Shown here: positions 17,069-24,968 of the stretch, in pieces
Layout: each line of letters starts with the position of its first letter
Numbering within the stretch: the first letter of the stretch is position 1
NCBI GenBank assembly: GCA_030831315.1
Contig: JAURLI010000065.1
Location: 1-64,000, forward strand
Source of the DNA: Alphaproteobacteria bacterium
GTDB lineage: Bacteria; Pseudomonadota; Alphaproteobacteria; SMXQ01
Direction: 5' to 3'
Length of the DNA stretch: 64,000 nt
Notes under the pieces: model-generated
What the model saw: the letters and a program-made list of their open reading frames with translations, nothing else
The model's database searches: none
What the model was told of the DNA's origin: nothing
Position numbers and translations under genes: made by a program

Positions 17069-18817
17069 ATGACCAGCGCACCCATCGCGGCTCCGCCTTC
17101 CCGCCGGTTCCAGTGGCCGGCCGCGGGCACGTTCGTCATGATGCTGCTGATCCTGTTTTTCGGCTTCTACATCATCTATCCGATCGCCCTGATCTTTATT
17201 CAGAGCTTCAACGCCGAAACTGTGGTGCTGGGCAAGTATGAACTCAGCCTGATCAACTGGCAGAAGGCCTTCACCGAACCGGGCACCCTCGAAAGCCTGT
17301 GGAACACCGTTTTCGTCTACGTCGCCTACACGGCCGTCGCGTTCCCCGTGGCGGTGCTGATTTCCTGGGTGCTGGCGCGCACGCCGATCCCGTTCAGCCG
17401 CGGCCTCGAATTCATGTTCTGGGTCTCGTTCATGCTGCCGGGCCTGACCACGACCATCGGCTGGACGCTGCTTCTCGACCCTTACTTCGGTTTCATCAAT
17501 GTTGCCTTCAAGGGGCTTTTCGGCACCGACATGGTGCTGTTCAACATCTACAGCGTCGAAGGCATCGTCTTCGCCCATTTGATGGGTAATGCGATTTCCC
17601 AGAAGGTCATGCTTCTGACGCCGGCCTTTCGCAACATGAACGTGGCGCTCGAAGAAGCGGGCCGGGTCTCGGGGGCGGGCAGGCTCCGGACCATGTTGCG
17701 CATCACCCTGCCGGTGATGGTGCCGCCGATGGTGGTGGTGTTGATGCTGAATACCGTGCGCATGTTCAATTCCTTCGAGATCGAGCAGATCCTCGGCACG
17801 CCGATCAAGTTCTATGTCTATTCGACACGCATCTTCAATCTGGTGCGCGAGGCGGAGCCGCCGCTCTACGGCGAAGCGACGGCGCTCGCCAGCCTGACCC
17901 TGATCATCATCCTGCTGTTCATTCCGCTCCAGCGCTGGCTCTTGGCGCGTCGCCAGTACACGACGATCTCGGGCAGCTACAAGCCGGGCCTCATCCATCT
18001 CGGCGTCATGCAGCCTTTTGCCTTCGCCTTCGTAGCCCTTGTCGTGGCGCTTCTGACCGTGGTGCCGGTGCTTACCCTTCTCGGCGGCAGTTTCATGACG
18101 CGGGCGGGGTTCTTCCAGGCGACGCCGACCTATACGCTGGCCCATTGGCAGACCGTGTTCGCCGACCCGATCTTCTTCCGGGCGTTGAGCACGACCTTCA
18201 TTATCTCGATCTCGACCGCCGTGGTTTCGCCGGTGCTGTTCTCGATGGTTGCCTACATCCTTGTGCGTCGCGCTTGGCGCGGGCGGGCGGTGCTTGATTC
18301 GATCTTCTGGTTTTCGGCGGGCATACCGGGGATGCTGTCGGGCCTCGGCCTCCTGTGGGTGATCCTCGACACGCCGGGCCTCAACTGGCTGTTCGGCACC
18401 ATCTGGATACTGATCATCGTCGCCATCCTGCAGGGCAAGCTGACCAGCATCCAGATGTTCAAGTCGACCTTCCTGCAGATCGGCCAAGACATGGAGGAGG
18501 CGGCCCGCACCTCGGGCGCGGGCTGGCTCTACACCTATTTCCGCATCTGGCTGCCGCTGATCGCGCCGACCCTGGTGCTGCTCGGCACGCTGAATTTCGT
18601 GCTGGCTGCGGGTGCCACCTCGAGCGTCATCCTGCTCGCCAGCCGCGATACTGTGACGCTGTCGCTGCTGGCGCTCGAATACATGACCACGAACGTCGGC
18701 GCCGCGCGGGAGGTGGCGGGAATCATCAGCCTCGTCATCGTTGCCATGACCGCCGGTATCGCATTGGTGGCGCGCTGGTTCGGTTTCCAGGTCGGCGTGC
18801 GCGACCGCGGCATCTAG
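17069..18817 (+). CDS. ABC transporter permease, fused two-domain FbpB type
   Basis: A 582-residue membrane protein with about twelve helices made of two BPD_transp_1 domains. Each half carries the EAA loop that docks on the ATPase: EEAGRVSGAGRLRTMLRITLP in the first half (about residues 194-214) and the EEAARTSGAGWLYTYFR stretch in the second. This doubled architecture is the rule for the iron-type importers matching the ATPase at 14613. The ATG at 17069 is the first good start after the hairpin. Together with the two preceding genes it forms a complete uptake system. Confidence 0.9.
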   Translation: MTSAPIAAPPSRRFQWPAAGTFVMMLLILFFGFYIIYPIALIFIQSFNAETVVLGKYELSLINWQKAFTEPGTLESLWNTVFVYVAYTAVAFPVAVLISWVLARTPIPFSRGLEFMFWVSFMLPGLTTTIGWTLLLDPYFGFINVAFKGLFGTDMVLFNIYSVEGIVFAHLMGNAISQKVMLLTPAFRNMNVALEEAGRVSGAGRLRTMLRITLPVMVPPMVVVLMLNTVRMFNSFEIEQILGTPIKFYVYSTRIFNLVREAEPPLYGEATALASLTLIIILLFIPLQRWLLARRQYTTISGSYKPGLIHLGVMQPFAFAFVALVVALLTVVPVLTLLGGSFMTRAGFFQATPTYTLAHWQTVFADPIFFRALSTTFIISISTAVVSPVLFSMVAYILVRRAWRGRAVLDSIFWFSAGIPGMLSGLGLLWVILDTPGLNWLFGTIWILIIVAILQGKLTSIQMFKSTFLQIGQDMEEAARTSGAGWLYTYFRIWLPLIAPTLVLLGTLNFVLAAGATSSVILLASRDTVTLSLLALEYMTTNVGAAREVAGIISLVIVAMTAGIALVARWFGFQVGVRDRGI

Positions 18818-18843
18818 GCCAGTTAGGCAAGGGGAGATTTTTC

Positions 18844-19980
18844 ATGTCGGAACAGACGGGCGGCGGAGCGGAAACCCCGCGCATGCGGCGGACCAGTGCC
18901 TACAAGGCGTGGCAGGCGGGTGAAGGCATCCCGATCTACGAAACCTTCTACGTCGAGGACATGAAGACGCTCGATCTCGGCAAGTGGGCGCGGCTCGGCG
19001 CCGACGCGGCCTTCGTCAACATGGAAGGGGCGGGCGACAGCAACAACTGCTACGTGGCGGAAATACCGGTCGGCGGCTCGACCACGCCGATGCGTCATTT
19101 GTACGAAGAGCTGGTCTATGTCCTGCAGGGCAGCGGCGCTACCACCATTTCGAACGGACAGGGCGCCAGCCATACCTTCGAATGGCAGGCGGGCAGCCTG
19201 TTCGCCATTCCGCTCAACGCCACATTTCGGCATTTCAACACTTCGGGCTCGCAGCCCGCGCGCTATGCCGCGGTGATCACCGCGCCGGTGGTCATGAACC
19301 TGTTTCACAACCCCGATTTCGTGTTCAACACGCCCTACGATTTCACCGACCGCTACAACGGCGAACAGGGCTTCGACGGCAACGGCAACCTGTGGCTCAA
19401 CAGCCGCGGCGTGTTCCGCATCTGGGAGACGAACTTCGTTCCCAATGCCGATACCCACCAGCTTTACCGGCGCGGCAACCGCGGCGCGGGCGGCTCCTAC
19501 ATCTGCTTCGAGCTCGCCCACGGCACCATGGTCGCCCATATCTCGGAATTCCCTGTGGGCACCTACAAGAAGGCGCACCGTCACGGCCCCGGTGCCAACG
19601 TCATCATCCTCGGGGGCAAGGGGTTCACCCTCCTGTGGGAAGACGGCAAATGGGACGAGCGCGTCAAGGTCGACTGGAAGCCCGGCTCCGTCGTCGTGCC
19701 GCCGTCGCGCTGGTTCCACCAGCATTTCAATTCCGGCAACGAGCCGGCGCGCTATCTGGCACTCCGCTGGGGTTCCAACCGCTACGAGTTCAACATCGTG
19801 GGCCAGGAGCGCGAAGGCGGCACCGACACCAGTACGAAACTCGGTGGAGACCAGATCGAGTACGCCGACGAGGATCCCGAGGTCCATCACCTGTTCGAAG
19901 CCGAACTCAGGGCTTCCGGCGCGACCTGCCGGATGAAGGCCATGGTGCCGGGTTGCACGGGCGTGGAACAGGACAGCTGA
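18844..19980 (+). CDS. Bicupin protein
   Basis: A 378-residue protein from the ATG at 18844, after AGGGGAG; the open frame starts inside the permease gene. Two cupin barrels are visible. The first (about residues 70-160) has PMRHLYEELVYVLQGSG and the second-motif segment ATFRHFNTSG. The second (about 225-320) has KKAHRHGPGANVIILGGKG and the SRWFHQHFNSGN segment. The C-terminal barrel keeps the HXH metal pair but has Asn where the usual Glu stands; the N-terminal barrel has one His and Glu residues. Bicupins include gentisate-type dioxygenases and hydroxyquinol-related enzymes, so a second ring-modifying dioxygenase or an isomerase is possible. Function not settled. Confidence 0.8.
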   Translation: MSEQTGGGAETPRMRRTSAYKAWQAGEGIPIYETFYVEDMKTLDLGKWARLGADAAFVNMEGAGDSNNCYVAEIPVGGSTTPMRHLYEELVYVLQGSGATTISNGQGASHTFEWQAGSLFAIPLNATFRHFNTSGSQPARYAAVITAPVVMNLFHNPDFVFNTPYDFTDRYNGEQGFDGNGNLWLNSRGVFRIWETNFVPNADTHQLYRRGNRGAGGSYICFELAHGTMVAHISEFPVGTYKKAHRHGPGANVIILGGKGFTLLWEDGKWDERVKVDWKPGSVVVPPSRWFHQHFNSGNEPARYLALRWGSNRYEFNIVGQEREGGTDTSTKLGGDQIEYADEDPEVHHLFEAELRASGATCRMKAMVPGCTGVEQDS

Positions 19981-20013
19981 TCGGCCAGAGAAGCCAGAGA
20001 GGGGGAAGATCGT

Positions 20014-20979
20014 ATGGCTGAAATCGTGATTGCCGCGGGCAGCTCCCACGGACCCAGCATTCAGTCGACGCCTGAGCACTGGGCCAAGCTCGGCGAGGGC
20101 GATACCCGTGACCCGCGCTTCGATTTCGAAGCGCTCAAGCGCGAGGCGCGCCCCGGCCTTGAGAAGGAATTGACGCTGGATGTCTGGCGCACCCGCCACG
20201 CGGCGGCGCGCAATGCCCTGAAGACGCTCAACCGGGAACTCCGGGCGGCGCGCCTCGATGTCGTCGTCGTCATCAGCAATGTCCACCGTGTCTACCCCGC
20301 CGACCATCACCCGGTGTTCGGCGTCTTTCGCGCGGGAAACTTCCCGGTGACGACGCGGGCCGACCGGCCCTTCAACCCCGACGACCGCTTCATCAACGAG
20401 GACAAGCGCCCGAAGGACAAGAACGTGGTGACGGCCCAGGGCCATGACCCGCTTGCCAACCACCTGATCGAGACCCTGATCGCCGACGATTTCGACGTCG
20501 CCTGTCTCGACCAGCTGCCTGACGGCAAGGCGCTCGACGACGCTTTTACCTTTACCTATGACTGGATGCTGGGTGACCGGGCAGTGCCGATGGTGCCTTT
20601 CTTTCTCAGCCGCGACCTGCCGAACCAGCCCCATCCCAAGCGCTGCCACGCGCTCGGCGCGGCGCTTGGCCGCGCGATCCGTTCCTTTCCCGGAAATTTG
20701 CGCGTGGGCCTGATCGCTTCGGGCGGGCTCAGCCACCAGTTCCTCGACGAAGACCTCGACCGCCAGGTGATCGCGGCGCTGACTGGGGGGCGGGCAGGGG
20801 ACCTGATCAGCCTCGACCGTACGCGGCTCAACCGCGGGCCGGGCACGCCCGAGATTCTCAACTGGATCGCGGTCGCCTCGGCGATGGCGCCCGCAGCGCT
20901 TGAACTGATCGACTACGTGCCTGCTTACCGTTCTCTGGCCAGTACCGGTCACGGGCTGACCTTCGGCATCTGGCGCTGA
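20014..20979 (+). CDS. Class III (LigB-type) extradiol ring-cleavage dioxygenase
   Basis: A 321-residue protein after a GAGGGGGAAG ribosome site. The expected ferrous-iron ligands are visible: His12 (GSSHGP, same number as in LigB), His91 (ISNVHRVYP) and Glu280 (GTPEILNW), with the catalytic base His241 in ASGGLSHQF. These are the residues that cleave protocatechuate or gallate next to the hydroxyls. It has no separate small subunit (LigA) nearby, as in the single-chain gallate and 2-aminophenol-type enzymes, though it is shorter than gallate dioxygenase. It closes the aromatic cluster, downstream of the bicupin. Confidence 0.85.
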   Translation: MAEIVIAAGSSHGPSIQSTPEHWAKLGEGDTRDPRFDFEALKREARPGLEKELTLDVWRTRHAAARNALKTLNRELRAARLDVVVVISNVHRVYPADHHPVFGVFRAGNFPVTTRADRPFNPDDRFINEDKRPKDKNVVTAQGHDPLANHLIETLIADDFDVACLDQLPDGKALDDAFTFTYDWMLGDRAVPMVPFFLSRDLPNQPHPKRCHALGAALGRAIRSFPGNLRVGLIASGGLSHQFLDEDLDRQVIAALTGGRAGDLISLDRTRLNRGPGTPEILNWIAVASAMAPAALELIDYVPAYRSLASTGHGLTFGIWR

Positions 20980-21071
20980 GCCGGGCGAAACCCCCCGGCA
21001 AAACCCAAAGCTACAAAATCTGGCGCTGACGGATCGGGCGCGAGCGGCTAAGGTTGCGCCGGTCCGGGCCC

Positions 21072-21155
21072 GGGCGCGTGGTGGAATGGTAGACACGAGG
21101 GACTTAAAATCCCTTGGCTTCAGCCGTGCAGGTTCGATTCCTGCCGCGCCCACCA
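21072..21155 (+). tRNA. tRNA-Leu (anticodon UAA)
   Basis: An 84-base class II tRNA. The acceptor stem pairs GGGCGCG (21072-21078) with CGCGCCC (21145-21151), followed by A and an encoded CCA. The anticodon arm AGGGA-CTTAAAA-TCCCT places TAA at positions 34-36. A long variable arm and the GGTTCGATTCC T-loop are present. UAA plus a long variable arm identifies tRNA-Leu. Confidence 0.95.
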
Positions 21156-21170
21156 GGCCCGAATCGGGCC
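21156..21170 (+). terminator. Hairpin directly after tRNA-Leu
   Basis: Seven-base-pair GC-rich stem with a one-base centre (GGCCCGA-A-TCGGGCC). It starts at the base after the CCA end, and a related inverted copy lies just downstream (about 21178-21191). It probably marks the tRNA transcript end; no clear T-run. Confidence 0.55.
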
Positions 21171-21239
21171 GGAATCCGCCCGATTCGGGCCATCTATAGG
21201 TAGTGTCGGCGCCGTCCCGGCCGGTCCCCTTAACCCCCT

Positions 21240-21647
21240 GTTAAGGTACTGGCCACGCAGGTGAAATTTTAGGCCCCGCATTAAAATTTCGCTTGATTCG
21301 TTTCTCAATTACTCGTATCTGACAGATGCCCTAAGTCGCACGTGCCCGTGGGTGCTGGCACACCGATCCCTCTAGGTTTCGGAAGCACCTTAAAGCAACG
21401 ACGGTGCGGGCTTTTTTGGTCTCAGTCGGTTGTCCAAAGACCGGCGACACTGAAGAGGCACACCTTCCTTGCCCCATGTGCGGACCGGGGTTTCCGATCC
21501 AATCTGAAGGCAGAAAACCCGGGGGAAAGCCGCGCGAGCGGTTCTACCCCCAACCCGGTTCCCAAACCGCTGGTTCGGCGTTTCCACCGCGCCACCGGCG
21601 AAGTAAGGAGCCGGACGTGGCAACTGTTTGGATTGGAGACGGTCTCG
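21240..21647 (+). promoter_or_regulatory. Long 5' leader of ornithine decarboxylase, candidate speF-type RNA
   Basis: About 490 bases between the tRNA and the decarboxylase hold no convincing gene. The first part (21240-21330) is AT-richer and suits a promoter. Downstream, GGTGCT (21351-21356) can pair with AGCACC (21384-21389), and the same GCACC can pair instead with GGTGC (21403-21407), just before a T6 run at 21412-21417. That is an attenuator-like choice of structures. Alphaproteobacterial ornithine decarboxylase genes are known to carry a roughly 400-base conserved leader called speF, in this same position. Identity with speF is an inference I could not test. Confidence 0.45.
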
Positions 21648-22781
21648 ATGGCTACCCAGCGTATCCTCGACTTCCTCGCCAAGGAACGACCCGAAGGCCC
21701 CTGCCTCGTTGTCGACCTTGACGTTGTGCGACGAAATTTTGAAGCTTTCCGTAGGACCCTGCCGGAAACCAGTGTCTATTATGCGGTCAAGGCGAACCCT
21801 GCGCCCCAGATTCTGGGCCTGCTCGCCGAGCTCGGCTCCTGCTTCGACACCGCTTCGGTCGCCGAGATCGAAATGGTGCTCGCCGCCGGTGCCACGCCCG
21901 GGCGCATCTCCTATGGCAACACGATCAAGAAGGAGCGCGATATCGCGCGCGCCTTCGAGCTCGGCGTGCGTCTCTACGCCGTCGACTCGGTCGCCGAGGT
22001 CGAAAAGGTCGCCCGTGCCGCCCCCGGCGCGAAGGTGTTCTGCCGCGTGCTGACCGACGGCGCCGGCGCCGAATGGCCGCTCAGCCGCAAGTTCGGTTGC
22101 CGCCGCGACATGGCCATCGAGGTCATGGAACGGGCGAAGGCGCTTGGCCTCGTGCCCCATGGGCTCAGCTTCCATGTCGGCTCCCAGCAGCCCGACCTGG
22201 ATGCCTGGGACCGCGCGCTCGCCGATGCCTCGTGGACGTTCAAGCAGCTGCGGCGCAAGCGGATCCGCCTGTCGATGGTCAACCTCGGCGGCGGTTTCCC
22301 GACCCGTTACCTCAAGGACGTGCCGTCGGTAGACGAGTACGGCCAGGCGATCTTCGGTGCGCTGCGCCGTCACTTCGGCAACCGCATTCCCGAAACGATC
22401 ATCGAACCGGGCCGCGGCATGGTCGGCGACGCCGGCGTGATCAAGACCGAAGTGGTCCTGATCTCGCGCAAGTCTGCCGATGATCCGACGCGCTGGGTCT
22501 ATCTCGACATCGGCAAGTTCGGCGGTCTCGCCGAAACGATGGACGAGGCGATCCGCTACCCCATCCGCACGCCGCGCGACGGCGACGCGGTGGAGCCTTG
22601 CGTGATCGCGGGCCCGACCTGCGATTCGATGGACGTTCTGTATGAAAAGGTCCTGTATCCGCTGCCTGTCTCGCTCACGATCGGTGATGAACTGCTGATC
22701 GAGGCGACGGGCGCCTATACGACGACCTATGCTTCGGTCGCCTTCAACGGTTTCAGTCCGTTGCAGGCTTATGTGATCTAA
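21648..22781 (+). CDS. Ornithine (lysine/ornithine) decarboxylase, PLP fold type III
   Basis: About 377 residues from the ATG at 21648; the frame is open further upstream but that part belongs to the leader. The PLP lysine is Lys48 (YYAVKANP). Other landmarks are CFDTASVAEIE, the HVGSQ strand, NLGGGFPTRY, EPGRGMVGDAG and the active-site Cys in GPTCDSMD. The length and motifs are those of alphaproteobacterial ornithine decarboxylase, which makes putrescine. The homospermidine synthase gene two genes downstream uses putrescine, so the set should convert ornithine to homospermidine. Some members also accept lysine. Confidence 0.93.
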   Translation: MATQRILDFLAKERPEGPCLVVDLDVVRRNFEAFRRTLPETSVYYAVKANPAPQILGLLAELGSCFDTASVAEIEMVLAAGATPGRISYGNTIKKERDIARAFELGVRLYAVDSVAEVEKVARAAPGAKVFCRVLTDGAGAEWPLSRKFGCRRDMAIEVMERAKALGLVPHGLSFHVGSQQPDLDAWDRALADASWTFKQLRRKRIRLSMVNLGGGFPTRYLKDVPSVDEYGQAIFGALRRHFGNRIPETIIEPGRGMVGDAGVIKTEVVLISRKSADDPTRWVYLDIGKFGGLAETMDEAIRYPIRTPRDGDAVEPCVIAGPTCDSMDVLYEKVLYPLPVSLTIGDELLIEATGAYTTTYASVAFNGFSPLQAYVI

Positions 22782-22791
22782 GGACGGTTCG

Positions 22792-23370
22792 ATGATCCGC
22801 CTGAGACGGGAAGCGCCCGCGCACGTACCTGCGCGTGAAGCCCTGCTGGATGCCTGCTTCGGCCCGGAGCGGTTCGCCAAGACGTGCGAACTGCTGCGCC
22901 GTGGCGCGCGTCCGGCTCCGGGGCTGGCGTTTGCCGCGCTCGAAGGACGCGAACTGGTCGGCACGCTCCGGCTGTGGCCGATCATCGCCGGCTCGGCCGG
23001 CCCCGCGCTGCTGCTGGGACCCCTTGGCGTCGCCAGTGACCTGCGTTCGCGCGGCATCGGCCATCAGCTCGTCGTGACCGCCCTTGAAAAGGCGGCCCGC
23101 CGCGGCCATCGCGCCGTCATCCTGGCAGGTGATGCCCCTTACTATGCGCGGTTCGGTTTCACCGACCGCCTGACCGCCGGCCTGGAATTGCCCGGGCCGG
23201 TCGACCGTGCCCGTTTCCTCGGGCTCGAACTGGTGCCGGGTGCCCTCGCGGGCGCCAGCGGCATGATCTTGCCTCGCCCGCCGTTGCGCCGTCTGGCGCG
23301 GTCGGTGGTGCTTGGCGCCACTGCCTCGCCAGAGGCCCGCGGTACCGTCGCGACGACAGTCGCCGCCTGA
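22792..23370 (+). CDS. GNAT-family N-acetyltransferase
   Basis: A 192-residue protein with the GNAT core: strand LVGTLRLWPI, then LGPLGVASDLRSRGIGHQLV, which contains the R/Q-x-x-G-x-G/A acetyl-CoA loop, then AVILAGDAPYYARFGF. The YYARFGF segment is typical of the YhbS-like branch. It starts ten bases after the decarboxylase stop and 66 bases before homospermidine synthase, so it is probably part of the polyamine operon. It might acetylate a polyamine or regulate flux, but the substrate is not known. Confidence 0.87.
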   Translation: MIRLRREAPAHVPAREALLDACFGPERFAKTCELLRRGARPAPGLAFAALEGRELVGTLRLWPIIAGSAGPALLLGPLGVASDLRSRGIGHQLVVTALEKAARRGHRAVILAGDAPYYARFGFTDRLTAGLELPGPVDRARFLGLELVPGALAGASGMILPRPPLRRLARSVVLGATASPEARGTVATTVAA

Positions 23371-23436
23371 TCACCGTTCAATCCCGCGCGCAAGCGTTCC
23401 AAAGCGCGCAATCGTAAAAAAAAGGGAGAAGGTTCG

Positions 23437-24882
23437 ATGACCGACTGGCCAATCCATGCCCGTTTCGATGGGCCGATCGTGGTGATCGGTTATGGCTCCA
23501 TTGGCCGTGGCGCGTTGCCGCTGATCAAGCGCCATATCGCCTGCGACCATTCCAAGATCACCGTCATCGATCCCGACGACAGTCATCGCGACATGCTTGA
23601 GCGCGAAAAGGTCGCCTTCGTCCACAAGCCGCTGACCCGTGACAATTACCGCGATATTCTGACGCCCCTGCTGACGGCCGGCCCGGTGCCGGGCTTCATC
23701 GTCAATCTGTCGGTCGATGTTTCCTCCGTCGCGATGATGGACCTGTGCAAGGACCTGGGCGCGCTTTACGTCGACACGGTGATCGAGCCGTGGCTCGGTT
23801 TCTACACGGACCGTCATATGCCGCCCGAAGCGCGCTCGAACTATGCGCTGCGCGAATCGTTGCTCGATCTGCGCCGGCGCAAGCCGGGCGGGCCGACGGC
23901 GGTCAGTTGCTGCGGCGCAAATCCGGGCATGGTGTCGTGGCTCGTCAAGCAGGCGCTGCTCAACCTCGCCACCGATTGCGGCGAAGCGGTCGAGACGCCC
24001 AAGACCCGCGAAGGCTGGGCGCGGCTGATGTGGAAGCTGGGCGTCAAGGGCGTGCATGTCGCCGAACGCGATACCCAGCGCGCCCGCACGCCGAAGCCGC
24101 GCGGCATCTTCGTCAATACCTGGTCGGTCGAAGGCTTCATTGCCGAAGGCCTCCAGCCCGCCGAGCTCGGCTGGGGCACCCATGAAAAGGCGCTGCCCCC
24201 CGAAGGCCGCCGCCACCTGGCGGGCTGTGGATCGGCCATTTACCTGATGCGCCCCGGTGCCGGCACGCGCGTGCGTTCGTGGACACCGACGGCGCAGTCC
24301 CAGCTCGGTTTCCTCGTCACCCATAACGAATCGATTTCGATCGCCGACTACTACACGGTGCGCGACGACAACAAGCTGATTTTCCGCCCCACCTGCCACT
24401 ACGCCTATCACCCCTGTGACGACGCCCTGCTGTCGCTGCACGAGCTGGCAGGCCGCCAGTGGCGCGCGCAGGACGACTGGATGATCCTCGACGAGCATGA
24501 CATCCTCGATGGCTCCGACGAACTTGGCGTTTTGCTCTACGGCCATTCGCGCAACGCCTATTGGTTCGGCTCCCAGCTCTCGATCCAGGATACCCGCCGC
24601 GTCGCACCTTTTCAGAACGCGACGGGGCTTCAGGTCACTTCCGCCGTGCTCGCCGGAATGGTCTGGGCGCTGGAGAATCCTCAGGCCGGCATCGTCGAGG
24701 TCGACGAGATCGACTTCGCCCGCTGCCTGCAGATCCAGCGGCCGTATCTCGGCCCGGTGGTCGGCGTCTATACGGACTGGACGCCGCTCAGCGACCGTGA
24801 CGGGGGCCTGTTCCCCGATTCGGTCGACATCTCCGATCCCTGGCAATTCAGCAACGTGATCGTTCGCGACAGTAGCGTCTGA
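23437..24882 (+). CDS. hss: Homospermidine synthase
   Basis: A 481-residue protein, the normal length, after a good GGGAGAAGG site. The NAD-binding fold shows VVIGYGSIGRGALPLI (residues 15-30). The characteristic stretches SCCGANPGMVSWLVKQAL and LGWGTHEKALPPEG, and the long C-terminal region DHEH/DILDGSDELGVLL-type, fit bacterial homospermidine synthase. The enzyme joins two putrescines with NAD as cofactor, releasing ammonia. Homospermidine is the characteristic polyamine of many alphaproteobacteria. The upstream decarboxylase supplies its substrate. Confidence 0.95.
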   Translation: MTDWPIHARFDGPIVVIGYGSIGRGALPLIKRHIACDHSKITVIDPDDSHRDMLEREKVAFVHKPLTRDNYRDILTPLLTAGPVPGFIVNLSVDVSSVAMMDLCKDLGALYVDTVIEPWLGFYTDRHMPPEARSNYALRESLLDLRRRKPGGPTAVSCCGANPGMVSWLVKQALLNLATDCGEAVETPKTREGWARLMWKLGVKGVHVAERDTQRARTPKPRGIFVNTWSVEGFIAEGLQPAELGWGTHEKALPPEGRRHLAGCGSAIYLMRPGAGTRVRSWTPTAQSQLGFLVTHNESISIADYYTVRDDNKLIFRPTCHYAYHPCDDALLSLHELAGRQWRAQDDWMILDEHDILDGSDELGVLLYGHSRNAYWFGSQLSIQDTRRVAPFQNATGLQVTSAVLAGMVWALENPQAGIVEVDEIDFARCLQIQRPYLGPVVGVYTDWTPLSDRDGGLFPDSVDISDPWQFSNVIVRDSSV

Positions 24883-24968
24883 GCGCGCCGGAATATCCCG
24901 TCGCCCTTGCCCGCGTGCCTGCGCGCGCCTAGGCTTGTGCCCAAGAAGAAGGCGCAAAGGGGGACGGC

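Noticed and set aside
18823..21153. A long minus-strand open frame of over 700 codons opposite the bicupin and LigB-type genes
   Set aside because: It lies antisense to two well-recognised genes, shows no family motif, and long antisense frames are expected at this GC content. Similar long antisense frames opposite 46576-48909 and 5618-6898 are rejected for the same reason.
21072..21647. tRNA-Leu as an integration site for a mobile element
   Set aside because: No integrase gene and no direct repeat of the tRNA end was found, and the neighbouring genes are ordinary.
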